A stretch of 64,000 nt of DNA, from assembly GCF_051628905.1 (NCBI RefSeq), contig NZ_CP157575.1:558001-622000 (forward strand). Direction: 5' to 3'. Origin of the DNA: Asaia sp037151935 (GTDB lineage Bacteria > Pseudomonadota > Alphaproteobacteria > Acetobacterales > Acetobacteraceae). The position numbers and the translations under genes are program-made. Of this stretch, positions 28,276-36,045 are shown one piece after another; the first letter of the stretch is position 1, and each line of letters begins with the position of its first letter. The notes below the pieces were generated by a model that was not told the origin of the DNA, did not search any database, and saw only the letters and a program-made list of their open reading frames with translations.

Positions 28276-28929
28276 GTGGTGGGCGATGTGCATGGCGATC
28301 TCACGGCTTTCGAACACGCCGTGGCAACCGATCGCTTCATCGTCCAGCTTGGCGACCTTGTGGATCACGGGCCGGACAGTGCCGGAACGTTGCGGCTTAT
28401 GCTCGACCTGATCGATGACGGGCGGGGTCTCTTCATTCTCGGCAATCACGACCGCAAGCTGGGACGCGCGCTCGAAGGCAGAAGGCTGAGACGCGATCCG
28501 CCTCTCGAAGAAACCCTGCGCCAGCTCTCAGGCCCGGTTCAGGCCGGGTTGCGTGAGCGCGCGTATGAGGCGATTGCCGATGCGCCTGCCTGGATCGTGC
28601 AGGGCAACATGATTTTCGTTCATGGCGGTTTTCACACCGATATGTTGTTCGAAGCCCCGCCACCGGCACTTGGTGCCATGACACCGCTCCTGTCCCGCGC
28701 ACTTTTCGGCGAGACGACGGGCCGCATGCAGCCTGATGGCTATCCGGAGCGCCGACTGCGCTGGATCGATCATATTCCCGCCGATCATATCGTCTATTGC
28801 GGTCATGACCGACGCTCGACCGATGGCCGTCCCTGGATACGCGATGGACGCAATGGCGGTCGTGCCATCTTTACCGACCTTGGCGCCGGAAAAGGCGGCC
28901 ATCTTGCCTGGATTGATCTCGATGTCTGA
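28276..28929 (+). CDS. Metallophosphoesterase (PPP-type Ser/Thr phosphatase-like)
   Basis: Calcineurin-like phosphoesterase of 217 residues from the GTG used here. Metal-binding blocks are in order: GDVHG near the N-terminus, GDLVDHG, GNHD, then HGGF and CGHDRR. This pattern fits the bacterial PPP group (PrpA/ApaH-like), which act on phosphoproteins or dinucleotide polyphosphates. No ATG exists upstream in frame. GTG 28276 leaves only one residue before GDVHG, while the frame stays open back to 28201 with protein-like sequence (HLPDLSTLSAGRGLRVV), so the true start may be a rare codon upstream. The end overlaps the chorismate mutase gene by 8 bases. Confidence 0.85.
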   Translation: MVGDVHGDLTAFEHAVATDRFIVQLGDLVDHGPDSAGTLRLMLDLIDDGRGLFILGNHDRKLGRALEGRRLRRDPPLEETLRQLSGPVQAGLRERAYEAIADAPAWIVQGNMIFVHGGFHTDMLFEAPPPALGAMTPLLSRALFGETTGRMQPDGYPERRLRWIDHIPADHIVYCGHDRRSTDGRPWIRDGRNGGRAIFTDLGAGKGGHLAWIDLDV

Positions 28930-29224
28930 ACAAGAAACACGCGCGCTCCTCGAACAGCATCGTCAGAGCATCGACAATATCGATGCTGCGCTCATTCATA
29001 TGCTGGCCGAGCGCTTTCGCCAGACGCAGGCGGTGGGTGAACTGAAGGCCAGCTCCGGTCTACCGGCTGCCGATCCGGCGCGTGAGGCTCGCCAGATCGA
29101 AAGACTGCGCCAGCTCGCCTCCTCCGCCAGACTCGACCCCGACTTCGCGGAAAAGTTTCTTGCTTTCATCATACGGGAAGTGATCCGACATCATGACTCA
29201 ATTGCCGGGCGCAGCCCGCGCTGA
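28922..29224 (+). CDS. aroQ: Chorismate mutase (AroQ class)
   Basis: All-helical chorismate mutase of 100 residues, converting chorismate to prephenate for Phe and Tyr synthesis. Seen: RQSIDNIDAALIHMLAERFRQTQAVGELKA, which carries the first-helix Arg and the Lys of the active site, and a last helix FLAFIIREVIRHHD. The ATG at 28922 lies within the last codons of the phosphoesterase gene; the longer frame upstream is inside that gene and is discarded. aroC, which supplies chorismate, is 12 kb away. Confidence 0.92.
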   Translation: MSEQETRALLEQHRQSIDNIDAALIHMLAERFRQTQAVGELKASSGLPAADPAREARQIERLRQLASSARLDPDFAEKFLAFIIREVIRHHDSIAGRSPR

Positions 29225-29239
29225 AACGGGGGGCGTGAC

Positions 29240-29755
29240 ATGACAGCGCATCATCTCATACTCGTCAGGCACGCTCAGGCCGCGCATGAGCTTTTCGGCA
29301 GCCAGGACCGCGAACGGCCGCTGACGGCCCAGGGTGAGCTGGATGCGCAGACCTTGGGCGAGAAGCTCGCTGGCGTTGGCATCGACTTTTCCAGCGCCAA
29401 TCTCTGGCACAGCACCGCAAGGCGCACGACACAGACGACACAGGCCATCGCCTGTCACCTGCCCCAATCCTGCATCGTGCACGGTCTGGACGCGCTTTAC
29501 GACCTCGATCTCTACGGCATTCTGGAGCTGGTGCGCGAAACGCCGCAGACCGTCAGAACCTTGGTCATCATCGGCCATAACCCGGCCATCGCAGAGACCT
29601 GTCGCCATCTGGCAAGCGATGCGATCGACGGGCCTATCGCCCGCGAACTCATGAAAGGCTACGAACCGGGCACTGCGGCGCTTTTCACCGTTGTGTCCGA
29701 CTGGGCCGGTCTTTCTCCCAATACGGCAACACTCGGTACCGTACTTCACCCATAA
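29240..29755 (+). CDS. sixA: Histidine phosphatase family protein, SixA-type
   Basis: Protein of 171 residues of the histidine (RHG) phosphatase superfamily. It begins LILVRHAQAA, with catalytic His in RHA in place of the more usual RHG, followed by the Arg of RPLTAQG, STARRTTQT and the second catalytic His in VIIGHNPAIAE. SixA in E. coli removes phosphate from phosphohistidine of signalling proteins; the target here is not known. It starts 15 bases after chorismate mutase and is followed by gltA after about 40 bases. Confidence 0.87.
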   Translation: MTAHHLILVRHAQAAHELFGSQDRERPLTAQGELDAQTLGEKLAGVGIDFSSANLWHSTARRTTQTTQAIACHLPQSCIVHGLDALYDLDLYGILELVRETPQTVRTLVIIGHNPAIAETCRHLASDAIDGPIARELMKGYEPGTAALFTVVSDWAGLSPNTATLGTVLHP

Positions 29756-29795
29756 GTTGATTGCCTCCCTCCGACTAAATTCCTAAGGCTCGTCC

Positions 29796-31112
29796 ATGGC
29801 TGAACACGACACAACCGGATCCACTCCCGAAACGGCGACCCTCAGCATAGGCGAGCGCTCTGCCGTATTTCCGATCCTGAAGGGCCATCTTGGCCCGGAT
29901 GTCATCGATATTCGCAAACTCACTGCCGATACGCAGATGTTTTCGTTCGATCCGGGCTATGGTGAAACGGCGTCTTGCCGCAGCGCCATTACCTTCATCG
30001 ATGGCGATGAAGGGGTGCTTCTGCATCGTGGCTATCCGATCGAACAGCTCGCGACCGAAGCGAGCTTCACCGAAACGGCCTATCTTCTGGTCTATGGCGA
30101 GCTGCCCAATCGCGAAGATTACGAGCGCTTCCAGCAGGATCTGAAGGAGCAGGCCCTGCTTCACGAGCAGATCCGCAACTTCTTTAACGGCTTCCGTCGC
30201 GACGCCCACCCCATGGCGATTCTCTGTGGCACGGTTGCCGCGCTTTCTGCCTTCTATCCCGATGCCGTCGATATTTCCCACGAAGCATCACGCGACCTCT
30301 CGACGCGCCGCCTGATCGCCAAGGTGCCAACCATCGCCGCCTGGGCCTATAAATACACGGTCGGCGAGCCGTTCGTTTATCCCGACAACAATCTCAGCTT
30401 TTCAGAGAATTTCCTGAAAATGCTCTTCGCCAAGCCGAACGCTGATTACAAGGTCAACCCGGTTCTGGCTCGCGCTATCGACCGTATCCTGATCCTTCAT
30501 GCCGATCATGAGCAGAACGCCTCGACCTCGACCGTGCGTCTGGTCGGCTCCACAGGCGCCAACCCGTATGCCTGCATTGCAGCCGGAATCGCCGCCCTCT
30601 GGGGACCTGCTCATGGCGGCGCCAACGAAGCCGTTCTCGGCATGCTGGCGCAGATCGGCACACGCGAGAATATCCCGTCTTTCATCGCTCAGGTAAAAGA
30701 CCGCGAGAGCGGTGTGCGTCTGATGGGGTTCGGCCATCGCGTCTACAAGAATTTCGACCCGCGTGCGAAAATCATGGAGCAAACCTATCACGAGGTTGTC
30801 GCCGAACTCGGGCTGAAGCATGACCCGATGTTCGATCTGGCCGCCGAGCTTGAAAAGATCGCCGTCAACGACCCGTATTTCGTGCAGCGTCGTCTCTATC
30901 CGAATGTTGATTTCTACTCAGGGCTGATCCTAAAGGCGATGGGCATTCCGACCTCGATGTTCACGGTGCTCTTTGCCGTGGCACGCACTGTCGGCTGGGT
31001 GAGCCAATGGCGCGAGATGATTGAGGAACCGGGTCAGCGCATCGGTCGTCCGCGCCAGCTTTACGTCGGTGCAGCTCGGCGCGATTATATTCCGCAATGC
31101 CGGCGTAGCTGA
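29796..31112 (+). CDS. gltA: Citrate synthase (type II, hexameric)
   Basis: TCA-cycle citrate synthase of 438 residues condensing acetyl-CoA with oxaloacetate. Seen: the N-terminal beta-strand domain of the type II form (FPILKGHLGPDVIDIRKL), the catalytic His in LILHADHEQNAST, the loop GAAHGG-like GPAHGGANEAV, and GFGHRVYKNFDPRA with the second His, plus the catalytic Asp region NVDFYSGLIL. In acetic acid bacteria the orthologue (aarA) is connected with acetic acid resistance through flux into the TCA cycle; that role is family knowledge. AAGG lies 9 bases before the ATG. A strong terminator follows. Confidence 0.97.
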   Translation: MAEHDTTGSTPETATLSIGERSAVFPILKGHLGPDVIDIRKLTADTQMFSFDPGYGETASCRSAITFIDGDEGVLLHRGYPIEQLATEASFTETAYLLVYGELPNREDYERFQQDLKEQALLHEQIRNFFNGFRRDAHPMAILCGTVAALSAFYPDAVDISHEASRDLSTRRLIAKVPTIAAWAYKYTVGEPFVYPDNNLSFSENFLKMLFAKPNADYKVNPVLARAIDRILILHADHEQNASTSTVRLVGSTGANPYACIAAGIAALWGPAHGGANEAVLGMLAQIGTRENIPSFIAQVKDRESGVRLMGFGHRVYKNFDPRAKIMEQTYHEVVAELGLKHDPMFDLAAELEKIAVNDPYFVQRRLYPNVDFYSGLILKAMGIPTSMFTVLFAVARTVGWVSQWREMIEEPGQRIGRPRQLYVGAARRDYIPQCRRS

Positions 31113-31136
31113 ACAGTATGAATTCCTGAAAAGAAA

Positions 31137-31161
31137 AAAGCCGGAGAACTTCTCCGGCTTT
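31137..31161. terminator. Intrinsic terminator after gltA
   Basis: A 10-bp perfect stem AAAGCCGGAG/CTCCGGCTTT around the loop AACTT, with A-rich sequence before and T-rich sequence after. It can act in both directions and separates gltA from the convergent small gene at 31221. Confidence 0.88.
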
Positions 31162-31220
31162 CTCTTTGACCGGACCAGAAGGCCCGGGCATCATACTTCT
31201 TTGAAAAGCCGGGCTGAAGC

Positions 31221-31457
31221 CTAGCAGTCACAGCCAGGTGTGGCGCCCTTGTCCTGACGGACGATGTGATGATCAATCCACTCCGAAACCAGACGACGTG
31301 CTTCGTTCAGCGAGGCTTCGGGATGATGTATACGATAAAGGGTCGTGCATGCGGTGAAAGCCTGGATATCAGGCTGGCCCACATCCCGCAGCTCTTCATA
31401 CGCTGTGATAACAGCGCGTTCGCACTTTCGGGAAATGCGGTTGAGGTCAACAGTCAC
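31221..31457 (-). CDS. Small protein of unknown function under a Fur-like box
   Basis: Protein of 78 residues, not recognised. The proposed start is GTG at 31457, with AGGA 9 bases upstream; an ATG at 31526 would place the promoter and Fur-like box inside the gene and is rejected. The sequence looks like a soluble helical protein: RKCERAVITAYEELRDVG, then AFTACTTLYRIHHP and ARRLVSEWIDHH. It has four cysteines, two of them in the C-terminal GCDC, which could bind metal. The strong Fur-like palindrome directly in front suggests induction by iron limitation. Function cannot be assigned. Confidence 0.72.
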   Translation of the reverse strand: MTVDLNRISRKCERAVITAYEELRDVGQPDIQAFTACTTLYRIHHPEASLNEARRLVSEWIDHHIVRQDKGATPGCDC

Positions 31458-31472
31458 GCAAACTGATCCTAG

Positions 31473-31489
31473 TTGAGAATTATTATCAA
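31473..31489 (-). promoter_or_regulatory. Fur-box-like palindrome
   Basis: TTGAGAATTATTATCAA, a 17-bp palindrome with a single mismatching pair (G/T at the fifth base of each arm), very close to the classical Fur/iron box core. It lies between the -10 hexamer at 31497 and the GTG at 31457, covering the expected transcription start. Repression under iron sufficiency is inferred. Confidence 0.75.
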
Positions 31490-31496
31490 TTAGTGC

Positions 31497-31526
31497 ATTG
31501 TAAATCTTTTCCGATGGTAAATGCAA
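31497..31526 (-). promoter_or_regulatory. Sigma-70-like promoter of the small Fur-box gene
   Basis: On the minus strand TTGCAT (31526-31521) and TACAAT (31502-31497) are 18 bp apart, close to the sigma-70 consensus, and drive towards the small gene ending at 31221. The Fur-like box begins 8 bases downstream of the -10. Confidence 0.65.
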
Positions 31527-31635
31527 GCATCGCCTATCGAACGAATGCGCGAGGATTTTCTCTCCTTATTTCTCTTACTTTTCTCGCAAAGGGCGGATAA
31601 TCCTGCACGCCAGTAAGATCATGGAGTAATTACAG

Positions 31636-32388
31636 ATGGCTCTTAGCAACGAGATCAATGGTGGCGCAGTCCGTCAGACACAATGGGACAGGGATGCTGC
31701 GCTCACCACGGCGCGTATCCTGCTGGAAATCAAGGCCATCAATTTCCGCCCCGAAGAGCCCTACACCCTGACGTCGGGCTGGAAATCTCCCGTCTATATC
31801 GATTGCCGCAAAATCATCTTCTTCCCCCGCGCCCGCGCCAAGATCGTCGAACTGGCCGTCGAGAAGATCGGCCGTCATATCGGTTATGAGAGCATCAACT
31901 GCGTGGTTGGCGGTGAGACGGCAGGCATACCCTTCGCTGCCTGGATTGCCGACCGTATGATGGCGCCCATGGCCTATGTTCGCAAGAAGCCCAAGGGCTT
32001 CGGTCGCAACGCCCAGATCGAGGGAGATGTGCCGGAATCGATGCGCACGCTTCTCGTCGAAGATCTGACGACCGATGGCGCTTCTAAAGTCCGCTTCGCC
32101 AATGCGCTGCGCTCAGCAGGTGCCATCATCGATCATACGTTTGTCGTCTTCTTCTACGGCGTCTTCCCCGGCGCCCAGAAGACGCTCGCCGACATGAATG
32201 TATCGCTGCACTCACTCTGCACCTGGTGGGACGTGCTTGAAGCCTGCTCAGGGGCGAATTACTTCTCCGAAAGCGATATCCACGAGGTGCGTCGCTTCCT
32301 GGAAGATCCTTGCGGCTGGTCGAAGGCTCATGGCGGTGTAGGCAGCGCCGAGGAAGCCGCCGCGCTCAAGGCCAAGGCGGAAGGCTGA
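31636..32388 (+). CDS. pyrE: Orotate phosphoribosyltransferase
   Basis: Type I phosphoribosyltransferase of 250 residues, forming OMP from orotate and PRPP in pyrimidine synthesis. Seen: FTLTSG-like YTLTSGWKSPVYIDCR, the flexible-loop segment YVRKKPKGFGRNAQIEG, and the PRPP-binding signature LLVEDLTTDGAS. Length is slightly above the usual 210-230 because of an Ala/Glu-rich C-terminal tail. GGAG lies 10 bases before the ATG. murI starts one base after the stop, so the two are coupled. Confidence 0.95.
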   Translation: MALSNEINGGAVRQTQWDRDAALTTARILLEIKAINFRPEEPYTLTSGWKSPVYIDCRKIIFFPRARAKIVELAVEKIGRHIGYESINCVVGGETAGIPFAAWIADRMMAPMAYVRKKPKGFGRNAQIEGDVPESMRTLLVEDLTTDGASKVRFANALRSAGAIIDHTFVVFFYGVFPGAQKTLADMNVSLHSLCTWWDVLEACSGANYFSESDIHEVRRFLEDPCGWSKAHGGVGSAEEAAALKAKAEG

Positions 32389-32389
32389 A

Positions 32390-33217
32390 TTGCTCCTACC
32401 TCCGGGCCGTGTGCTTGCCTTTGATTCTGGCATAGGGGGGCTTGCCGTCGTGCAAGCCCTGCGCACGACCCTGCCGGAAGGCACGCTTATCGACTATCTG
32501 GCCGATAACGCGCTGTTTCCCTATGGCGAGCAGGAAGATTCCCTGCTCATCACGCGCCTTCTCTCCCTGATGGAAGAGCGCATCGCCAGGTTACGCCCTG
32601 ACGTGGTGCTGATTGCCTGCAACACGGCCAGCACGATCGCGCTCGACGCGCTGAGAGCGCGTTTCGACGTGCCCTTCGTTGGCTGCGTGCCTCCGGTACG
32701 CTGGGCCGCACGCGTAAGCCAGACCCGCGTCTTCGGGCTTCTGGCGACGCGAGGCACGGCTAGGCGCCCCTATCTGCGCAGCCTGCGCGACAGCTACGCT
32801 GCGGATTGCGAGATGATCGTGCATGGCGCCCGCGCCCTGGCCGATCTGGCAGAGCAGGCTTTCCTGGGCCGCCCTGTCGATGATTCCCTCGTGGCAGAGG
32901 AATTGCGTCATCTGTTCGATGCCCCCAAGGGACAGCAGATCGATACGATCGGCCTAGGCTGCACGCATTATACGTTTCTGACCGACGCCTTCCTGCGTCT
33001 CTGCCCGCCGGATATCAAGTTTCTCGATCCGGCCGTTCCGGTCGCGCAGCAGGTAAACCGGGTACTCGAAATGCGGACATTGCATGCCGAACGGGAAGAT
33101 CTGCCCGAGAGCCTGACGCTGACCGGCCCCGCCGCCGATAGCGTAGCCCTGAAGCACGCTATTGCGCGGCTGGGCTATCACGACATCACAGTGCTGAACG
33201 GGGCGCTCACGCCCTGA
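32390..33217 (+). CDS. murI: Glutamate racemase
   Basis: Cofactor-independent racemase of 275 residues that supplies D-glutamate for peptidoglycan. Seen: the first catalytic region VLAFDSGIGGLAVV, DNALFPYGEQ, the first catalytic Cys in LIACNTASTIA, and the second in IGLGCTHYTFL. The start is TTG at 32390, one base after the pyrE stop; no ATG is usable. Some family members have Pro-Tyr-Gly after DN, and this one does as FPYG. Confidence 0.95.
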   Translation: MLLPPGRVLAFDSGIGGLAVVQALRTTLPEGTLIDYLADNALFPYGEQEDSLLITRLLSLMEERIARLRPDVVLIACNTASTIALDALRARFDVPFVGCVPPVRWAARVSQTRVFGLLATRGTARRPYLRSLRDSYAADCEMIVHGARALADLAEQAFLGRPVDDSLVAEELRHLFDAPKGQQIDTIGLGCTHYTFLTDAFLRLCPPDIKFLDPAVPVAQQVNRVLEMRTLHAEREDLPESLTLTGPAADSVALKHAIARLGYHDITVLNGALTP

Positions 33218-33220
33218 AAT

Positions 33221-33241
33221 CCGCCTCCCTGCTGGAGGCGG
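33221..33241. terminator. Bidirectional hairpin between murI and ispB
   Basis: An 8-bp perfect stem CCGCCTCC/GGAGGCGG with a 5-nt loop fills the gap between the convergent murI and ispB 3' ends. It has no T-run. Confidence 0.5.
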
Positions 33242-33247
33242 GCGCAT

Positions 33248-34303
33248 TCAGTTGGCGCGGCTGACCGTATAGGACGCTGCATCGATCATCAGTTGACGGA
33301 TCGGGCTGTCAGGGAAGATCGAGAGAGCCTCGATCGCTGCATCGGCGTAGACGCGCGCGCGGTCGATCGTGGTCTGGATGGCGCCGCGCTTTTCGATCAG
33401 TTCGAGCGCATGGGGCAGATCCTCGTCGCTCTGCTCTCCTGTCTCGATCACGCGCAGCCAGAAAGAGCGCTCCGCCTCGTCGCCAGCCTGAAAAGCCGCG
33501 AGAACCGGTAGGGTGATCTTGCCCTCACGCATGTCATCGCCAACGGTCTTGCCCAGAACCTGCTGATCGGCAGCGTAATCGAGCGCATCATCGACAAGCT
33601 GGAAGGCCATTCCGAGATTGGTGCCATAGGAATCGAGCGCCGCCTCTTCCTGTTCCGAACGTCCGGCGACCACAGCCCCAACGCGGCAAGCCGCAGCAAA
33701 AAGGGCTGCCGTCTTGCCATGAATGACCTCGAGATATTTCTCGATCGGCGTCGAAAGATCGTTCTGCGTCGCCATCTGCAATACCTCGCCCTCCGCAATG
33801 GTGGCAGACGCCGCGGAGAGGATGGCCATGACTTTCAGAGAGCCATCGGCGGTCATGAGCTGGAACGAGCGCGCGAAAAGAAAATCGCCAACCAGCACCG
33901 AGGCCTTGTTACCGAAAACCGCATTGGCCGAAGCCAGACCGCGGCGCAACGTGCTCTCATCGACAACGTCGTCATGCAGCAATGTGGCGGTGTGAATAAA
34001 CTCGACGCAGGCGGCGAGACCGACATGGCGCTGGTTCTGCGCCGAGGGCTCGTAGCCGCAAAGACGGGCTGAAGCGAGAGTCAGGAGCGGCCGCAGCCGC
34101 TTGCCACCAGCGGCGACGAGATGGGCGCCAAGCTGGGGTATGAGCGGCACTGGGCTTTGCATACGCGCGACGATCTCGCGATTGCAGGCCTCCATATCGT
34201 CCTTCAGAAAAGCGGAAAGGGCGTGCAAGGCCGTGCTTTCTCTACTTGCTCCACTGGCCGCGCTCTGCGTCTTGATATCGGTCAGGCTGTCGGCACCACC
34301 CAA
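33248..34303 (-). CDS. ispB: Polyprenyl diphosphate synthase (octa-/decaprenyl type)
   Basis: Trans-isoprenyl diphosphate synthase of 351 residues that makes the ubiquinone side chain. Both aspartate-rich motifs are present: LLHDDVVDESTLRRG (first, DDxxD) and QLVDDALDYAAD (second), with the GGKRLRPLL substrate-binding segment upstream. TTG at 34303 is chosen because GGAGAG lies 5 bases upstream; the frame is open to a GTG at 34390. It is divergent from the methyltransferase gene at 34411. ubiA, which attaches the chain, is 20 kb downstream. Confidence 0.92.
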   Translation of the reverse strand: MGGADSLTDIKTQSAASGASRESTALHALSAFLKDDMEACNREIVARMQSPVPLIPQLGAHLVAAGGKRLRPLLTLASARLCGYEPSAQNQRHVGLAACVEFIHTATLLHDDVVDESTLRRGLASANAVFGNKASVLVGDFLFARSFQLMTADGSLKVMAILSAASATIAEGEVLQMATQNDLSTPIEKYLEVIHGKTAALFAAACRVGAVVAGRSEQEEAALDSYGTNLGMAFQLVDDALDYAADQQVLGKTVGDDMREGKITLPVLAAFQAGDEAERSFWLRVIETGEQSDEDLPHALELIEKRGAIQTTIDRARVYADAAIEALSIFPDSPIRQLMIDAASYTVSRAN

Positions 34304-34410
34304 GGCAACTCTCCACTTCAAACTTGGCCACTGACGACCCTGATGCAGTATAAGGCACGAGCCGGGCTTCTTTCCGGCGCAGAAAAACACCGTGGCAGAA
34401 ATCGAACTTC

Positions 34411-35277
34411 ATGCATGACCCAGCCAGACCGGAAGACCAGCCCTCTGACAGTCCAAACCATATGAGCGGCGCTGCGCCCACGGTCAACCCGGCCACCCTA
34501 AAAGCTGAGGCCGCCGCGGTGGCGACAAGCGAGACGATGGAAGGCTATCTGCTCGATCGTCGCGTGCGTTACAGACAATTCACCCAGGGCTATCGCACAG
34601 GAATCGAGCCCGTTCTGATGGCCGCCTTCATCCCCGCCCTGCCGGGACAGAGCGTGCTGGAGGCCGGTTGCGGTGCAGGCGCCGGGCTTCTCTGCCTCAC
34701 CTCGCGCTGCCCAGACGTCAGAGGGGTCGGGCTGGAAGCCGACGGGGCGACGGCACAGCTGGCGATACAGAACATGCGTGAAAATGACCGAGAAGCGCGC
34801 GTGACGATCCTGCATGGCAGCATCCCCCATGTCCCGCCTGCCCTGCGGCAGTTGACCCCCGGCGCCAATGGTCGATTTCATCACGCCATGGCCAATCCGC
34901 CCTGGCACCCGGCCGACCACACAGGGGCCAGCGATGCAAGGCGCCGTCTCGCCATGACAATGCCTGAAGGCGGCTGGGGCGAATGGATCACAACGCTTGC
35001 GCGCTGGGTACTGCCGGGTGGCAGCCTTACCCTCGCCCTCCCCGCAGCGGTCGTCGACCGCGCCTGCGAAGCGCTGCGCCTTGCAGGCTTCGGAAGTCTT
35101 ACTCTGCTGCCTTTATGGCCGAAACAGGGTCGCGCAGCGAAAATCGTTCTTCTGCGCGCCATCCAGGGCGGTAAAGGGGTGTTCTCCCTTCTGCCCGGCC
35201 TCGTGCTGCACCGCGACGAGGGTGGCTACACGATCCAGAGCGAAGCGATCCTTCGCGAGGCCAAGGCTCTTTCCTGA
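34411..35277 (+). CDS. tRNA1(Val) (adenine-N6)-methyltransferase-like protein
   Basis: Class I SAM methyltransferase of 288 residues. After a polar N-terminal extension of about 45 residues it has the TrmN6/YfiC-like start YLLDRRVRYRQFTQGYRTGIEPVLMAA, the SAM-binding loop VLEAGCGAGAGLLCL, and the catalytic NPPW (MANPPWHPADH) typical of N6-adenine or N5-glutamine methylation. The target is probably A37 of a tRNA, but other small-methyltransferase (MTS) domain targets remain possible. It is divergent from ispB. Confidence 0.82.
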   Translation: MHDPARPEDQPSDSPNHMSGAAPTVNPATLKAEAAAVATSETMEGYLLDRRVRYRQFTQGYRTGIEPVLMAAFIPALPGQSVLEAGCGAGAGLLCLTSRCPDVRGVGLEADGATAQLAIQNMRENDREARVTILHGSIPHVPPALRQLTPGANGRFHHAMANPPWHPADHTGASDARRRLAMTMPEGGWGEWITTLARWVLPGGSLTLALPAAVVDRACEALRLAGFGSLTLLPLWPKQGRAAKIVLLRAIQGGKGVFSLLPGLVLHRDEGGYTIQSEAILREAKALS

Positions 35278-35330
35278 AGCATTACTCATGCTCAGCCCGA
35301 TGAGAGGACGTGAAACCTCCCCGGGATTTT

Positions 35331-35815
35331 TCAGCGCGGCGTGAAGACCGACATGCAGCGCCCGTCGATGACGAGTTCCTGTGCCGGGAAGCAGGCCTAA
35401 ACATCGGCAGCGGGAAAGAGGGAACGACGATCAGACTGGCGATATCGTCGAGACACGCGCGTTCTCTAGGCGGTTATCGCCATCAAGCGATTTCAGGTTG
35501 CGGGCCTTCTTGAGGTCACGGGAACGATGATGGAGATGCCCGCATTATTCACGCGCCCATCTACCGCGCCGAGACGCTCCCTCGCCTGAACATAAGCCGT
35601 CGCCCACAGCTCGTTGAATGTGTCCTAAGGCCCGGGTAACCGGGTTTCACCCCAGCTTGGAGAGAGGGAAAGCGGTATCTTCGAGGCCACCGATATCGGC
35701 TTCGGTCGCGACGATCCTGGCTCTTTCTCCCGCAAAAAGAGGAGCGGCACAACGGCCGATACCCAAGCCAGTCCGGGTGATAAACGCGGGCTTGTTTTTC
35801 AGGGTGAGAGCTTTT
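35331..35815 (-). pseudogene. Short-chain dehydrogenase/reductase remnant
   Basis: Degraded SDR gene read on the minus strand in pieces. The N-terminal part (35815 to 35647) gives KNKPAFITRTGLGIGR and RIVATEADIGGLEDTA, matching the strand, Gly-rich turn and Asp-containing second strand of an SDR, although two Gly positions are changed; it ends at a stop. A second frame (35616 to about 35500) gives ELWATAYVQARERLGAVDG and VNNAGI (NNAG codons at 35538-35549). A third frame near 35446 gives DIASLIV, and the last piece gives QELVIDGRCMSVFTPR with its stop at 35331. Three frames and several stops are needed, and the region with the catalytic Ser, Tyr and Lys is missing. It is clearly non-functional. 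Confidence 0.85.
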
Positions 35816-36016
35816 TTCTTCCTGCCCGGATCACGCAGATTTTGCTGAAAGAAGAGCGCAGAGAGAATAGCTGAATTCTTGCGGTCATAACCCGGCAAGA
35901 CCGAGGGAAAAGCCGGGATCATGCCCAGTCGGAAGCGAGGCGTGGCTCTGCGTCTCTGTTTCACTCTCGCGTCCTGCCGGTGAACCCCGAGGAAAATCGG
36001 CCTGGACAGGTTTGAC
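35816..36016. other. Non-coding gap between SDR remnant and nrdB
   Basis: About 200 bp upstream of the SDR remnant and downstream of nrdB. No reading frame with family resemblance and no RNA gene is seen. It may be decayed sequence belonging to the same lost gene region. Confidence 0.4.
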
Positions 36017-36040
36017 AAAAGGGAGGGGTTTCCCCCTCCC
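36017..36040 (-). terminator. Intrinsic terminator after nrdB
   Basis: On the minus strand GGGAGGGG/CCCCTCCC, 8 bp with a GAAA loop, followed by TTTT, starting about 5 bases after the nrdB stop. It ends the nrdA-META-nrdB operon. Confidence 0.88.
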
Positions 36041-36045
36041 CCTCA

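Noticed and set aside
35310..35513. Plus-strand small frame after the methyltransferase
   Set aside because: It lies opposite the recognisable C-terminal part of the SDR remnant and has no family resemblance.
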